The notes under the pieces: generated by a model | What the model was told of the DNA's origin: nothing | Databases searched by the model: none | The model's input: only the letters and a program-made list of their open reading frames with translations | Part shown: positions 10,955 to 23,468 of the stretch, one piece after another | How the letters are laid out: the number at the start of each line of letters is the position of its first letter | Numbering within the stretch: the stretch's first letter is position 1 | DNA from: Omphiscola glabra | Lineage: Eukaryota > Mollusca > Gastropoda > Lymnaeidae | Direction of reading: 5' to 3' | Assembly: GCA_964017045.1 (NCBI GenBank) | Contig: OZ024796.1 | Span: 18,809,510 to 18,873,509, forward strand | DNA: 64,000 nucleotides | Made by a program: the position numbers and the translations under genes

Positions 10955-11074
10955 CACACTCTCTTGGAGTGTATACCTCACACTCTCTTCGAGTGTATAC
11001 CTCACACTCTCTTCGAGTGTATACCTCACACTCTCTTGGAGTGTATACCACACACTCTCTTGGAGTGTATACCT
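10955..11074. repeat. Minisatellite, 24-bp unit, 5 copies, hairpin-forming
   Basis: The unit is CACACTCTCTTGGAGTGTAT plus ACCT. CACTC and GAGTG within each unit are inverted repeats around a 5-base loop (TCTTG or TCTTC), and GTATAC is a palindrome, so each unit can form a small hairpin. Confidence 0.95.
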
Positions 11075-11568
11075 CACACTGATATGGGCAGTGACAACGC
11101 TCCCGCCCGAGAACCGTCAAAGCAATAATTCCGCTCAGTCTGGAATAGCTTAACAATGCGAGCTCCATAAATGTCTCATCGGGCCAAAGATGTATGGCCG
11201 TTTCTCACGGATCGCTTATCGCATCTTGCCTGCGTGCCAGTACACCTCATCGCTTATCTCACTCGAATGGAAACAAACATTAATATCTATCCGGGACAGA
11301 TGCTTGAGAGCTTCACCTGGAGCCGTGGAAGTAATCTCGCAATCAAATTGCTTATAATTATTTGTTTATTTACAAGACAGAGAGAGAGAGAGACAGAGAA
11401 TCGCTTTTAAAAATTAAAACACAAAATATGCCACAGTATGGGTTGGCGTATTTTACACGTATAAACTAATAACGTGTTTAACCTTCTTCCAAAACACATT
11501 TCAGGTTGTTGTTTTGTTATGTTGTTTTTGTTGTTTTTTTACTTTTTTTTGGGGGGGGGAGGGGGGGC
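11075..11568. other. No gene seen
   Basis: An open frame from ATG 11171 (79 codons) has no recognisable motif and ends in an AG-repeat (11382-11398). G run near 11550-11567. I cannot support a gene. Confidence 0.35.
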
Positions 11569-11821
11569 AGTACCGGATTTACCTATAAGCTACAGCTTAG
11601 GGCCTCATAATCTGCCAGCTATATATTTTAAATTTTGCTTCGACCACCTCATGTAATTTCAAACGGTAGGGGGACCTCTGGACTTTGTATAGCTTAGGGC
11701 CTCATAATCTGCCAGCTATATATTTTAATTTTTTCTTTGACCACCTCCTGTAATTTCAAACGGTAGGGGGACCTCTGTACTTTGTATAGCTTAGATCCTC
11801 AGCGGGTCTGAATTAGGCCCT
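11569..11821. mobile_element. hAT-like element with internal duplication
   Basis: The left end CAGTACCGGATTTACCTATA and the right end GAATTAGGCCCTG look like hAT-type tips. Inside, a roughly 110-bp block (CTTAGGGCCTCATAATCTGC through AACGGTAGGGGGACCTCTG) occurs twice in tandem. The window's last 42 bases begin a similar element. Flanking duplication not clear. Confidence 0.55.
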
Positions 11822-12040
11822 GGAGAGGAGTTACATTTTCATGTGACTGTCTATATGGAGAGGAGTTACATTTTTATGTGACTGTCTATATCTCCAATTC
11901 CAAGGATGTTACTGTCGTGATTTCTGTGTTATCTCACCGTCGGTAAACACATTTCAAAGGCGTTGACACATTGTGGGTACAGTTACATAAGGATACACTT
12001 ACCTCAAAAATCAATGACAACGTTTGCGTCTATTGCCTCA

Positions 12041-12230
12041 GGCCTTCCAGTTCCTCATACCTGAGCTGAGTAGCCATTGCAACCAGTGAAATATCCTCTT
12101 CAACACCAGGCACAGAAACCTTGTTAATCCCCTCTACATACATAGGATCCAGAATGATCAATACATTGATCGTGGGACCTTTGTATATAGAAGAAGAGAA
12201 GAAGAGAAGAAGTTGAAAAGTGGAAAATTG
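12041..12230 (+). mobile_element. 5'-truncated retroelement 3' end with (AAG)n tail, copy 1
   Basis: In plus orientation the sequence ends in a GAAGAAGAGAAGAAG tail at about 12186-12209. The 150 bases before it are closely similar to the reverse complement of 30827-30965. A shorter piece is at 21087-21150. A shared 3' terminus with different 5' end points is the signature of truncated non-LTR insertions. Oddly, the antisense strand is open and similar in both long copies (for example KVSVPGVEEDISLVAMATQL here). Confidence 0.7.
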
Positions 12231-13435
12231 TCGATACGATTGTCTTGGAAACTAAGAACATCGAGATGTTTCCATTTTTATAAATGTACATTACAGGGGC
12301 AAGGATGGAAAGGTTGTTCTACATAAATGATGATAACAATATGTTTATATTAAGAAATGTATGTTAACATTTCGTAAAGGTGGGCATTTTTATGCGGATT
12401 ATAATATCTCAAAACCCATTAATTTTTTTAGACATAAAATTTAATATTAAAAAATGGATTTTTAAAATTTTCATTTTCCTGAAATACAGTTCAGGGGAAA
12501 GGGCGGGTAAGATTTTATGATATGAATTATATTTCTTTGAAGGAAAAAAACACGACTGTTGAAGGCGTAACAATTGGTTAAGAGATTATTGTTCCCGGGA
12601 ATTTTAAAAACAATTTTCCGCAAAGATAGTTCAGACGCGAGGCAAACAGTTGAGTAATTTTCTAAGGAAGATACCACATATGACCATATTTTTTAAATGG
12701 TACATATGTATTATAAATATTTGTATATAAAGGTTTATATGTGTTAACTTATTTTTTATTTGTTTATTTTTAAACATATTTTTTTCGTAGTTCAAGGACG
12801 GGGAAATAGGTTAGGTATCTCTATATTATAAATAAGATAAACATTTCTTGAAATATAAATGATGGAAACGGAAACATCTATTCAGTGATGCTTCTTTAAA
12901 AATAGGGAATCTCCGATTTAATCAGTTCCTAATTATATATTTTAATTGCTTGGAAGAGTGTCTTAGTTTTTAAAGGTTACAATACGACAAAACCGATCAG
13001 TTATATACGTAAACATGGAGTTTTAGGTGTTGAGACTTCCCAATATTACCCAAGTACGACCGGGTCATTTCTTCTAGTTTTACTCTAGTCAACTACATCT
13101 TTTATCATGGTGAAAATAGACCCCAAATTTTTTTTTTTTTATGACAACAACAAAAACGAAACAAAATAACAACAGTGGTATGCTATGGCTATTGATAGAC
13201 ATAAGTTATGAATAAAAAAGGTTGGTTTTTTTTTTGATCCGTGGACGTGTTGGAAATCCATGCGTATATATTCCAAAGAAGGTAATAATGGGGGAGACTG
13301 CAATCAGGTTAGCACAATAGGAAACTAGTAACACACAGTAAGGTTAAACCAGATAAAAGGAACGCAACAAAACATTGCATTCCAAAGAACTTGTATTCTT
13401 CACACATTTTCATTCTTTAGTGTAATAAATCAGAA
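12231..13435. other. No gene seen; AT-rich spacer
   Basis: Very AT-rich sequence with T and A runs. The only open frame of note (12471-12677, minus) shows nothing recognisable. Confidence 0.4.
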
Positions 13436-13565
13436 CCCTTGACTTCAGAACCCTTGACTTCAGAACCTTGACTTCAGAACCCTTGACTTCAGAACCCTTG
13501 ACTTCAGAACCCTTGACTTCAGAACCCTTGACTTCAGAACCCTTGACTTCAGAACCCTTGACTAT
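13436..13565. repeat. Minisatellite, 15-bp unit, about 9 copies
   Basis: The unit is CAGAACCCTTGACTT, with one unit lacking a C. Confidence 0.95.
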
Positions 13566-14025
13566 AATATAAGTTTCTAATCACTCCAAATACGAAGGTG
13601 TCCATACTAGTTCAGAAATAGGAGGGATCTCATGATATGAACGTTTATAAAATTACTGATTATAACTTTATTTAGTTTCATTACTATTTATTAATTTTTA
13701 TTTAGCTTTGCCAGGCCCGACGCATACATTTTTTAAGAATCTTAGACATATTTCTTTGACACATCATTTTATAATCAAGTGCCACTCACCCATGTTACAT
13801 TCACTGACACCCCCTACATCCGCCTCTGTTACTACGCTTGCACATTGTTAATTAAATGCCCCACTTATTACTTTACATTCCACCCTGTGGCACATCATCG
13901 GAGAATGCCATTATCTGAAGTCACCATTCTTTGGCACATTTCACAAGTCTTTTACTAAAATTACATTTGCCCTTAACCCGCCTCCCTATTACAGAATGTC
14001 GCATTTCACGTGACTCATCATCAAC
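13566..14025. other. No gene seen
   Basis: AT-rich sequence, then C-rich sequence leading into the next array. Nothing recognisable. Confidence 0.4.
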
Positions 14026-15432
14026 CTCCTAACAATGCCAACGTTTCATGTCTCCCAACCAACCTCCTAACAATGCCAACGTTTCATGTCTCACAACCAA
14101 CCTCCCATACAATGCCAACGTTTCATGTCTCACAACCAACCTCCCATACAATGCCAACGTTTCATGTCTCCCAACCAACCTCCTAACAATGCCAACGTTT
14201 CATGTCTCCCAACCAACCTCCCATACAATGCCAACGTTTCATGTCTCCCAACCAACCTCCTAACAATGCCAACGTTTCATGTCTCCCAACCAACCTCCTA
14301 ACAATGCCAACGTTTCATGTCTCCCAACCAACCTCCTAACAATGCCAACGTTTCATGTCTCCCAACCAACCTCCCATACAATGCCAACGTTTCATGTCTC
14401 CCAACCAACCTCCTAACAATGCCAACGTTTCATGTCTGCCAACCAACCTCCTAACAATGCCAACGTTTCATGTCTCCCAACCAACCTCCCATACAATGCC
14501 AACGTTTCATGTCTCCCAACCAACCTCCTAACAATGCCAACGTTTCATGTCTCCCAACCAACCTCCCATACAATACCAACGTTTCATGTCTCCCAACCAA
14601 CCTCCCATACAATACCAACGTTTCATGTCTCCCAACCAACCTCCTAACAATGCCAACGTTTCATGTCTCCCAACCAACCTCCTAACAATGCCAACGTTTC
14701 ATGTCTCCCAACCAACCTCCTAACAATGCCAACGTTTCATGTCTCACAACCAACCTCGCATACAATACCAACGTTTCATGTCTCACAACCAACCTCCTAA
14801 CAATGCCAACGTTTCATGTCTCACAACCAACCTCCCATACAATGCCAACATTTCATGTCTCACAACCAACCTCCCATACAATACCAACGTTTCATGTCTC
14901 CCAACCAACCTCCTAACAATGCCAACGTTTCATGTCTCCCAACCAACCTCCTAACAATGCCAACGTTTCATGTCTCACAACCAACCTCCCATACAATACC
15001 AACGTTTCATGTCTCACAACCAACCTCCTAACAATGCCAACGTTTCATGTCTCACAACCAACCTCCCATACAATGCCAACATTTCATGTCTCACAACCAA
15101 CCTCCCATACAATACCAACGTTTCATGTCTCCCAAACAACCTCCTAACAATGCCAACGTTTCATGTCTCCCAACCAACCTCCTAACAATGCCAACGTTTC
15201 ATGTCTCACAACCAACCTCGCATACAATACCAACGTTTCATGTCTCACAACCAACCTCCTAACAATGCCAACGTTTCATGTCTCACAACCAACCTCCCAT
15301 ACAATGCCAACATTTCATGTCTCACAACCAACCTCCCATACAATACCAACGTTTCATGTCTCACAACCAACCTCATAACAATGCCAACGTTTCATGTCTC
15401 ACAACCAACCTCCCATACAATGCCACCGCTTC
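14026..15432. repeat. Minisatellite, 38/39-bp units, about 36 copies, higher-order structure
   Basis: Units contain AATGCCAACGTTTCATGTCT followed by CCCAACCAACCTC, and end either CCTAAC (38 bp) or CCCATAC (39 bp). Variant units (TACC for TGCC, CTCAC for CTCCC, AACATTTC, CTCGCATAC) repeat in the same order at 14701, 14932 and 15163, giving a 231-bp higher-order unit of six monomers. The many 71-codon frames here are the array read in different phases, not proteins. Confidence 0.95.
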
Positions 15433-16957
15433 ACTTCTCTGTCTAAAATGCACTCCATTCACCAATCATATCCTCTTGGTGAAACCAACTTTGCTATTGT
15501 TTGTCAACTAACCTATTTTATGGTGGTTTTATATAAATATATATATGTTTCTTAAAATTATTATTCAAACATTGTAGCATAGCTATTATTGATTACAGCC
15601 AGTATTGGACTAGTGCACTAGAATTAACAAACACGAAGAAAGCCTGTCACAGTCTCAATTCCACTACCCATTAAGTTTCATGATGATTATTTTATTTCAA
15701 ATTTGGAGACATAATTACGAAGTCCGTTTCAATATAACAGTAGCAACGACGCCAATTTAACAACGTACAATCCCGGCCACTATGGGTTCTGGTAACTAAC
15801 AATTTATATAGTGGTCACGGCTAAGCTACTCGGACCTTAAGATAAAATTCAAATAATAGGATGCGTACATTGCTGTGACAAGACAAGTGTAGATGCGAAT
15901 AAACAGTTGGCATGTATTACATTTCACTGTCGGATTGGGACAACTGATGGCTTAGTCTTCTAAAACAAAATAGAAAAGCAGTAATAAAGAAACTTATTTT
16001 TAATGACAATGTTTCCATCACGGCACTGATATCCTGCACCAACACACCAGTAAGAGTTAGAAAGGAAAGAAAATATTTCAGTTTTTCGGCACAATATCAC
16101 CATATGGAATTAATCGAAATCTCTCCTACTAACGATCCTCAATTTTCCTGTATTTCTTTTCGTGTTTCTTTTGTTTTACATATTTCCAAAATATTTTTAT
16201 TCGTTAAAATCTTATTTTTCATAGTAATACATTCATTATTTTACTTCCTGTAGTCTTGTTTTTTTGCAAAAGACAACTTCCGGCAATAACATGAATATGG
16301 CGAACACTTTAAATACTTTACAAAATACTTTCTAATATTTGCTGTTATCTCTTCACTGGTCCTGTCTGCTGAGGAAGGCAAAATGTTCTCCTTTTATGGT
16401 CCCGTCTTTCTATCTCAAACTTCCGAATACCTTGTCCTTCTATTTCCTTCCCACAGCTTATGGGCGCAGTCCTTCATGTATTTACCTACAATTATCATGT
16501 ACCTCCCTAGTATATATATTTTTTTTTAAATTAGCAGCTGGTGTCGTATTTATGGCTTTAAAATTTAAAAGATGCACACTGTAACCTTTCTAATAATAAT
16601 AACCCGTCATGGAACAGTTTCTAATTAATACGCACATTTTTACATATCACTGTTTGTTCGTCAGTTATCACGTCCCGTTATAAATCCATGAAACAGCAGT
16701 ATAAATAGCACCTTAATAATTCAGTGTCACTTTATAATATTCTCAATCATCAATTTTTTTTTTCAATGTGTACAATTTATAAAGCCATTAACAAAAAGGA
16801 GGCCACAACACACCAGAATGGTCGCAGATAGTGATTTGTTTGACAAAATGTCGGTCTGCAGTGTTGTCTAGTTCATAGGCATGAAACTAGTGGGCCTTGA
16901 ACAATCTGTCACGTTAAAAGATTCTTGGCAACTAGCGGGCCTTTAACAATCTGTCAC
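15433..16957. other. No gene seen; AT-rich spacer
   Basis: No recognisable gene, RNA or repeat. The frame at 16339-16584 has no motif and a low-complexity tail. Confidence 0.4.
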
Positions 16958-17322
16958 GTTAATGACGGTGGTAGCATAGTGTGTAATGGCGGCGGTGGCA
17001 TATTGTGTAATGGCGGCGGTGGCAGAGTGTGTAATAGCGGTGGTGGCATAGTGTGTAATGGCGGTGGTGGCAGAGTGTGTAATGGCGGCGGTGTCATAAT
17101 GTGTAATGGCGGCGGTGGCATAGTGTGTAATGGCGGTGGTGGCAGAGTGTGTAATGGCGGCGGTGGCATAGTGTGTAATGGCGGTGGTGACATAGTGTGT
17201 AATGGCGGCGGTGGCATAGTGTGTAATGGTGATGGGGACATAGTGTGTAATGGCGGCGGTGGCAGAGTGTGTAATGGCGGTGGTGGCAGAGTGTGTAATG
17301 GTGATGGTGGCAGATGAGAGTA
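16958..17322. repeat. Minisatellite, 24-bp unit, about 15 copies
   Basis: The unit is TGTGTAATGGCGGCGGTGGC plus ATAG or AGAG. As 24 is a multiple of three the array stays open in several frames (for example NGGGGIVC repeats), which explains the glycine-rich and proline-rich open frames on both strands. Confidence 0.95.
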
Positions 17323-18175
17323 ATGTTGGCGGTGGTAGAGTTTATAATGGCGGGCGGTGGTGGCAAATGGTGTAACTGCTTAGGGCAATGACGAACTGGG
17401 GTCTCCCAACTGTAAAAATGGCATCTACTTTACAAACCAACCCGCACTTCCTACGTCATGTGTGCTATTGATTGTTCTAACACAACGGGCACACACCATC
17501 TCTGCCCCTTCCCCCATCACATCCAGTCTGTATTCTCAAACCTAGCTACCATGCCAGTGCATGCAGCTATGGACTAATACACTTGTGGTTGATTTCTCGT
17601 GGAGCATCATGACTAAAGTTTGATTACTGGAGTTAGTTCCATGTGAGTTATTGTGACGTTTGGATGCTATTTCTATACAAATAGGGTAAATATAAACAAA
17701 TAAACACAACTTTGAGTGAAATGATAAAAATAATGTTCCCGCTCACGTGGTTTCGTGCTTGCTATGCGCTGTGAAAACGTAGACAATCGTGTTAGTGAGT
17801 CAGTGGTGTCAGTGGACTTCTTGAGAAGAAACACATTTTTCAAAAATGTAATTGAAATATTAAGTTTCGTCTGCATTCAGTTCGAATCCTTCGGGGCACA
17901 TAGAGTACACAGGGTGCTCATCTTCACAGTCATTTGCGTGGATTTTAAGAAATTACTTTCTTCATTTTAGTGGGTTTTATTAAAGAAAGTCTTGTTTTTT
18001 TTAAATTAAATTTTTTTAAAATAAATTTTTATTTAGACTTCTATGACCTCCATGCTCATCATGCTCCAAGACTACCTACTCCACCTCCCGCCCAACCCCA
18101 TCTCCCTACCACCCCTCACCCCCATCTCCACCTCCCGCCCCTCCTCCAAACCTTTCACTGCACAGCGAGCCGTCC
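17323..18175. other. No gene seen
   Basis: Mixed-composition spacer. No recognisable coding motifs. T- and C-rich low-complexity segments at 17995-18150. Confidence 0.35.
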
Positions 18176-18346
18176 ATGGATACATTGGCTGAACCAGATG
18201 ACAAAGACGACGTCTCAGTCCAATATGCCCACAGCCGGTGCACGCATGTTTGTCAACCCCCACCCCCACCCCTCTCCATTGCCGTCCTTCCACCGATGCC
18301 CTCCTCCTCGACGTTTGATCGCTGTGTCCAATCAGAGTTCCTATGA
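18176..18346 (+). CDS. Unrecognised short open frame (56 residues)
   Basis: From ATG 18176 the frame reads MDTLAEPDDKDDVSVQYAHS, passes a proline run and ends at TGA 18344-18346. The first 26 residues are acidic and of ordinary composition; the middle is C-rich low complexity. A TATAAAA word lies just downstream at 18360. I do not recognise a family and there are no convincing splice sites. It could be chance. Confidence 0.12.
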   Translation: MDTLAEPDDKDDVSVQYAHSRCTHVCQPPPPPLSIAVLPPMPSSSTFDRCVQSEFL

Positions 18347-21086
18347 CTGTCATTTGTGGATATAAAATACCACATTGATCAGTCTTTGACCAGTCTCGTC
18401 CTCTTATTTGCTTTTTAATTTTTTTTTTGTATTTATTTAAATGATGATAATTTGTTTTAGAGTTCTCCCCCATTCTTTCTTTTAGTCCGCTACTTCCCTT
18501 TTATGGGATGATGTCATACTCTCCCTTGACCTCCATTTGCGTGTACTTCTACGGGAGTGTATTATGCGTAGCGAGTACTTAAACACTTAAAAGAGTTTTT
18601 TTTCATTCATCGCGGGATGTCCGCCAACTGAGAAAATTTCCTCCCCTGATTGGATATGTTATGATTTTCTAGTGGCACGCGGCGGGACTTGGCGGATAAC
18701 GACGCTATGTAAGTAACAGGCTATAAGTAGAAAATAGTACACTATAAAACTAGCTCAGTCATATGAGCACTGAAAGAAAACCATTATTTCTTACATAATA
18801 TAAATTTATGTTTTGCTGGACCAAACATTGGTAACGAAACATTTATTTTAATTAAAGAATTTTATAGAATATATTTTTTTCCAGTTTTTCCCCGGAAGAA
18901 AAAAAAGGGAGGTGGGGGTTGCATGGCTAATTAACAAGAAACACCATCAGTGCTGAACTTACCCAACAACTTTATTCCGAGATATTATCCTCTTTGCGAA
19001 GAAATGTCGTTTGTAGAGAAGTTAACATCGCATTCCTTTTAGGTTCGCTCTGAAAGATGTCACGTGTCATAATAATGCAATCTTGGTTCCAGTTTGTTTG
19101 TTTTTTTAAAAAGGTGTCCACAATGGTTCATGTAATAAGACGCAATTAGCGACCTGCGCCTTAACATCTTGGCAAAGATAGCTAAACCTGTCTGGATACC
19201 ATCAACACGACCCGTTTAATGGCGCATTACCTCTTAATAGGGGGGGGGGGGATCTATTTATTTGACTACTATTCTTTTTTACGCTCGAGCACTTGACGAT
19301 CCGTAGATCTATGCACAGAAAGAAATAGGGTTTTTTGCACTGCGTGGCGTAAGAAATCGGTGTATACATGTGTGTAGTGGGGGAAGCGCAGTTATTGTCA
19401 AATTTTTATTCACCTACACTTTTTGTTTGAGTTGTACCCACCTCCTATCGTCCTATTGTGGTCTTTGCCTTATCTCGTTGGTTTCCGCTGCTGACTTTTG
19501 GCTCTTTCTTGACTGAGTTTGCCGACCACTGTCTTTCAGCTACGTCTCTGACATCTTTGCCACCACATCTACTGTGTACCGTCCACACGAAACTCCTCTT
19601 TCAGCTGCCTTTTAATTGTTATTCTTGTTAACCAACGGTTCGTGATGCACATATGCACATAATATATACTGCAGTCATCTGTGGCGCTTGTGACAGCTGA
19701 GTAATGCCTGTACTAGCCCTTGGCACGAGAGGAGGAGGTGCCCCCCCCCCCCCCCCAACCACAACCTCGTCTACCTTTGTCATCTGATGAAGCCCGAGGA
19801 AAGAAAGGGGATTGCGAAGACCTAATGACGTCACTTGATGTCCAATAATTTACATTACGTAAACACGCCGTAATCGTTGACCTTGAAGCGCGCGGCGAAA
19901 TGTCAGCTATAATGTTTCTGTCAATCGGATTTTAAATCAGATCCGATCTGTCAGCTAAGTTGCTAGCCAATCTCAAATTGTTTTTTGTACCGGGGTTGAT
20001 GGTAAGTTAATATTGTACGAATTGCACGACTTCGCTTTCAACTAAGCAATTTGAAAACGCCACAACATCAGTCAGTTTATTTCTAGTTTGTATACACCCT
20101 CCTCTCTGTCTCGGGTGATTCTCACAAATAAGCACTTGAGTACTGTTGGTAATTACAGGCCCTTGCGTTATCCCCGGCTAGTGCTACAGCTGCTTGTTTT
20201 CCTGACCACGACACGGCCTCATTGTACCTATTAATAACCTGTGCAACGTGGCATCATCCCACGGGTTCTCAACCCGGCAGACGACAAGGGATATATATTT
20301 ATTGTCAATCCATATTATGTATCCAGATTGTTTTGGTACACGTTACCACTGGAGTCGACAGGAATATGATACGTTGATTGGGCAATGGAGACAAGAGCAA
20401 AGTAACAAAACAAAAAAAAACAACGCACAAAAATAAGTCAGCATTTCCATTGTATGTTTTATTATATGTCTCATCGAACAACTTTACTCTAAAATGATGT
20501 CCGTGGCATTCATTGACTGACAGAGGGGGGGGGGGGGGGGGGCATGGACGAAACAAGTTTTAAGAACCCCTTTTGTAATACAGTGGACTGTCCCACTTCT
20601 GGAATGGTCCGTTACGGAAACAATGGGTTATTGTTATCCACGCATGCCCATCACGTGACTTCCACCGGTGATATTAACTTCTCTGTCCTATATATATTTT
20701 TTTTCTCACTATATATATATATATGTATATATATATATACTCCTTTTAAAACACAATATCCTGCCTGTAGACATAAACACAGAGTGAGCCGAATTTTGTG
20801 ATACGCGACAGGATGTTTCGTTAACGGGTTGGTGACTATACTTTAAATTTAAGTAAATGACATACTTCCTTCACACGTGCAGGTACTTGGTGACCTAGTT
20901 TTATTTTTTGACAGTTCATGTGTCAATTGATCTCTTGACATCGATACCAATCATTGGACATCTTATAGACAAGGATGTGGGACAACGGGATTTCCCACAA
21001 ACAAGTCGTATTTCAGTCAATAAAGTGGGAAGATTGCGTTTAACATTAGTGTGGTCTTGCGTAAAAAAAAAAGAGTTTGCTCTCTT
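18347..21086. other. No gene seen; homopolymers and a TA microsatellite
   Basis: G runs near 19241 and 20525, a C run near 19740, and (TA)n near 20710-20740. A donor-like TTGATG|GTAAGT occurs near 20001 and an acceptor-like CTGTCTTTCAG near 19540, but no exon of credible protein content lies between usable sites. Confidence 0.35.
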
Positions 21087-21150
21087 TACTTCTCCTTCTT
21101 CTCCTATATACTAAGGGCCCACTATCAAAGTATTGATCATTCTGGCTCCA
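21087..21150 (-). mobile_element. 5'-truncated retroelement 3' end with (AAG)n tail, short copy
   Basis: CTTCTCCTTCTTCTCC followed by TAAGGGCCCACTATCAAAG and TTGATCATTCTGGCTCC matches the terminus of the copies at 12041 and 30827. On the minus strand it ends in the AAG-rich tail. Confidence 0.6.
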
Positions 21151-22019
21151 GTAGGCCCGAACAAATTGTTCAACAAAGTCCTGTCAAGAAATTACACACT
21201 TGAACACGATTGAGTTTGTTATGAGTGGAAAAATGTTCAGCTTCCAAATAGTCCAAGAAACTTTGATATCCAAAAATATCCAACTATCCAGGAATAGAAT
21301 TTGAAGAAAAACATTCCAAAAATGGGACAGTGTGCGAGTGTTACGTACTGTTATCGGTATGTAGAAATTAATCTCTTAATTAAGTATGGCTCGTTCTAAA
21401 ACAGTACACAAGAAAAGACTATACCATATGTTAAATACAATAACAAAGAATACGATACTGAAACCAGGGCCGATTACAATTATTAAATGTTATTATGTTA
21501 ATTATAAAATTACAAAAGAAAAAAAAAAGAAATATAATTAAAGCTATTGACTTACAGTATCGTGGCTTGTACCGGTACAATGTTGAAAAAGATGTTGTAA
21601 AAAGGTACAATGATGAAAAGGAATCTACACACACAAAGTAAACAAGTCTCTGTCTCCTAGCAAAGCTCTATAGCCAAAATAGCACACGCTAAAAATATCT
21701 CTCGTCTCATCTTCCTCCTCTCTCTCTCTAGACGTTTATATAGCATGTTTCATAGATACTTCTAGAACGGACTTACGCATTGTATTCCGTTCTCAATATT
21801 TCTACACAATTCTACAGAATTCTAATAATAATAATACAGACCATAGATTTTATTTTTTTGTAATCGAGGTCCAGGGAGGCTATTTTAAAATAAGCCACGC
21901 CCTAATAGCGCTGCCGAACTTAAGGTCAGCTTACGTTCATTCACCAGAAAAGATGAATGAAAAGTAAACGAGACGCCTATAACAACGAGAAATTGCACTG
22001 CTGCCTTTTAGGCGCTCGT
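21151..22019. other. No gene seen; AT-rich spacer
   Basis: AT-rich sequence with a short CT repeat near 21720. Nothing recognisable. Confidence 0.4.
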
Positions 22020-22124
22020 GAACTCTCATCACTGCTATAGTACGCAACTCTCATCACCTTTATAGTACGCAACTCTCATCACTGTTATAGTACGCAACTC
22101 TCATCACTGTTGTAGTACGCAACA
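22020..22124. repeat. Minisatellite, 25-bp unit, 4 copies
   Basis: The unit is AACTCTCATCACTGTTATAG plus TACGC. Confidence 0.9.
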
Positions 22125-22464
22125 AGACGGGTTGGCGGTACATTAGGTATAGAGGAGCCAATTATCAAGAGAACTGGGTATAATGTCAGTAGAAGAAGCC
22201 GGTTATCTTCATTTTATTATCTCACGAAAGGAAAAATACGTATCCGAAGACATATATTCTGATTTTGGCCAAGTCTTTACTGTATTTTCCACAGATTTGA
22301 CTATTCATTCCAATTAAATTATTAATTTTTGTCGACATTTCATATTCCCTTCTTTTTTTTTCTCTTGTTGTTTTTATTCCACCATCTTGTTGCGGTCGGA
22401 AGTTGTATGTTAACTGATATTAAAATTGTATAATTAGAGAACTTTGTCAATTTATATTTTTTGT

Positions 22465-22637
22465 GAAACTAGACCAGTGGTGTAAAACTATACCAGTGGT
22501 GTAAAACTAGACCAGTGGTGTGAAACTAGACCAGTGGTGTGAAACTAGACCAGTGGTGTGAAACTAGACCAGTGGTGTGAAACTAGACCAGTGATGTGAA
22601 ACTAGACCAGTGGTGTGAAACTAGACCAGTAGTGTGA
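22465..22637. repeat. Minisatellite, 19-bp unit, about 9 copies
   Basis: The unit is AAACTAGACCAGTGGTGTG. Confidence 0.95.
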
Positions 22638-22732
22638 AATCCTCGCTTTGACAATTTCGAAAATTCACATGGGACCCTCTCTTACTTCATCTATAGTCTA
22701 TTTTACTATAGCATAAACCTGTTATACTAAAG

Positions 22733-22892
22733 CAACGATTCTCAACCTTTTTAAGGGTCGCCTAAGGCCATCTGAAAACTCATATTCTCTACAGTTATAA
22801 AGTAGAAACAAAAATATGTTTGTTGCTGGGGGTCGCCACCACATGAGGAACTGTATTAAATGGTCGTGGCATTAAGAAGGTTAGAACCACTG
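22733..22892 (+). mobile_element. SPIN-like hAT element copy 3, complete (160 bp)
   Basis: It begins CAACGATTCTCAACC and ends GGTTAGAACCACTG. GGGTCGCCTAAGGCCATC, AAAGTAGAAACAAAAAT and ACATGAGGAACTGTATTAAA are shared with the other copies. A perfect 8-bp duplication TACTAAAG flanks it (22725-22732, 22893-22900). Confidence 0.9.
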
Positions 22893-22900
22893 TACTAAAG

Positions 22901-23208
22901 GATCGGACATCTTACAAGAGTCTCGTTAAAAAAAATACATGGCTTGTAATATATAGCTTTGTGCTAGCCCCAGGGTCTTCAGGGGATTTTATGACATCTA
23001 ATTGACACGTGTCCGTCAAACCGTCTGCGGCTTAGAATTATCACAAATCAAAACAACTACTTTTCACCCCCATTCCCCCAAACTACCCCCCCCCCCCGAA
23101 AAACTAAATCACCCCGCACACTAAATCACCCCGCACACTAAATCCTCCACATTCAAACTACCCCCCCCCCCCCACACACACACTAAATTGTAAATGACTG
23201 TATTTCCC
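22901..23208. other. No gene seen; C-rich repeats
   Basis: Three tandem CACACTAAATCACCCCG-like units lie near 23105-23145 between C runs. Otherwise nothing recognisable. Confidence 0.4.
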
Positions 23209-23266
23209 AATGAATGAGAGGCGTGTTGCAACGCCATGTCACAATTTGAAATAATAGACTTCAAAT
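23209..23266 (+). repeat. Single dispersed monomer of the 59-bp minisatellite
   Basis: TGAATGAGAGGCGTGTTGCA, then a CATGTCA motif and AATAATAGACTTCA, match in order the unit tandemly repeated at 32262-32520, 9 kb away. Confidence 0.75.
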
Positions 23267-23374
23267 AACAATTCCTCTAAAGCTCGGCCTTGAAGCCGTG
23301 TTTTTGTTTTTTTCATAGATAAGTTATTAAACTTACTTGGATGCTATAACATGTGCCCACCATTACATATTGAC

Positions 23375-23468
23375 CAGTGCTTTTTTTTTTTTTTTAGAAT
23401 GGTGCCCGCGGCACTACTAGTACGAACAACTTGTGCCCCAATGCGATAAACGGTTAGAGAATCACTGC
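23375..23468. mobile_element. Possible hAT-like fragment
   Basis: Starts CAGTGC before a T run and ends GGTTAGAGAATCACTG. The GGTGCCCGCGGCAC phrase is typical of hAT-derived repeats. The flanks do not show a clear duplication. Confidence 0.35.

Noticed and set aside
16925..17366. Glycine-rich (plus) and proline/histidine-rich (minus) frames
   Set aside because: They are produced by the 24-bp array; no start context or flanking domain.
20240..20285. Possible tRNA from a GGGTTCTCAACCCGG word
   Set aside because: No matching acceptor stem, A box or anticodon arm in the surrounding 80 bases.
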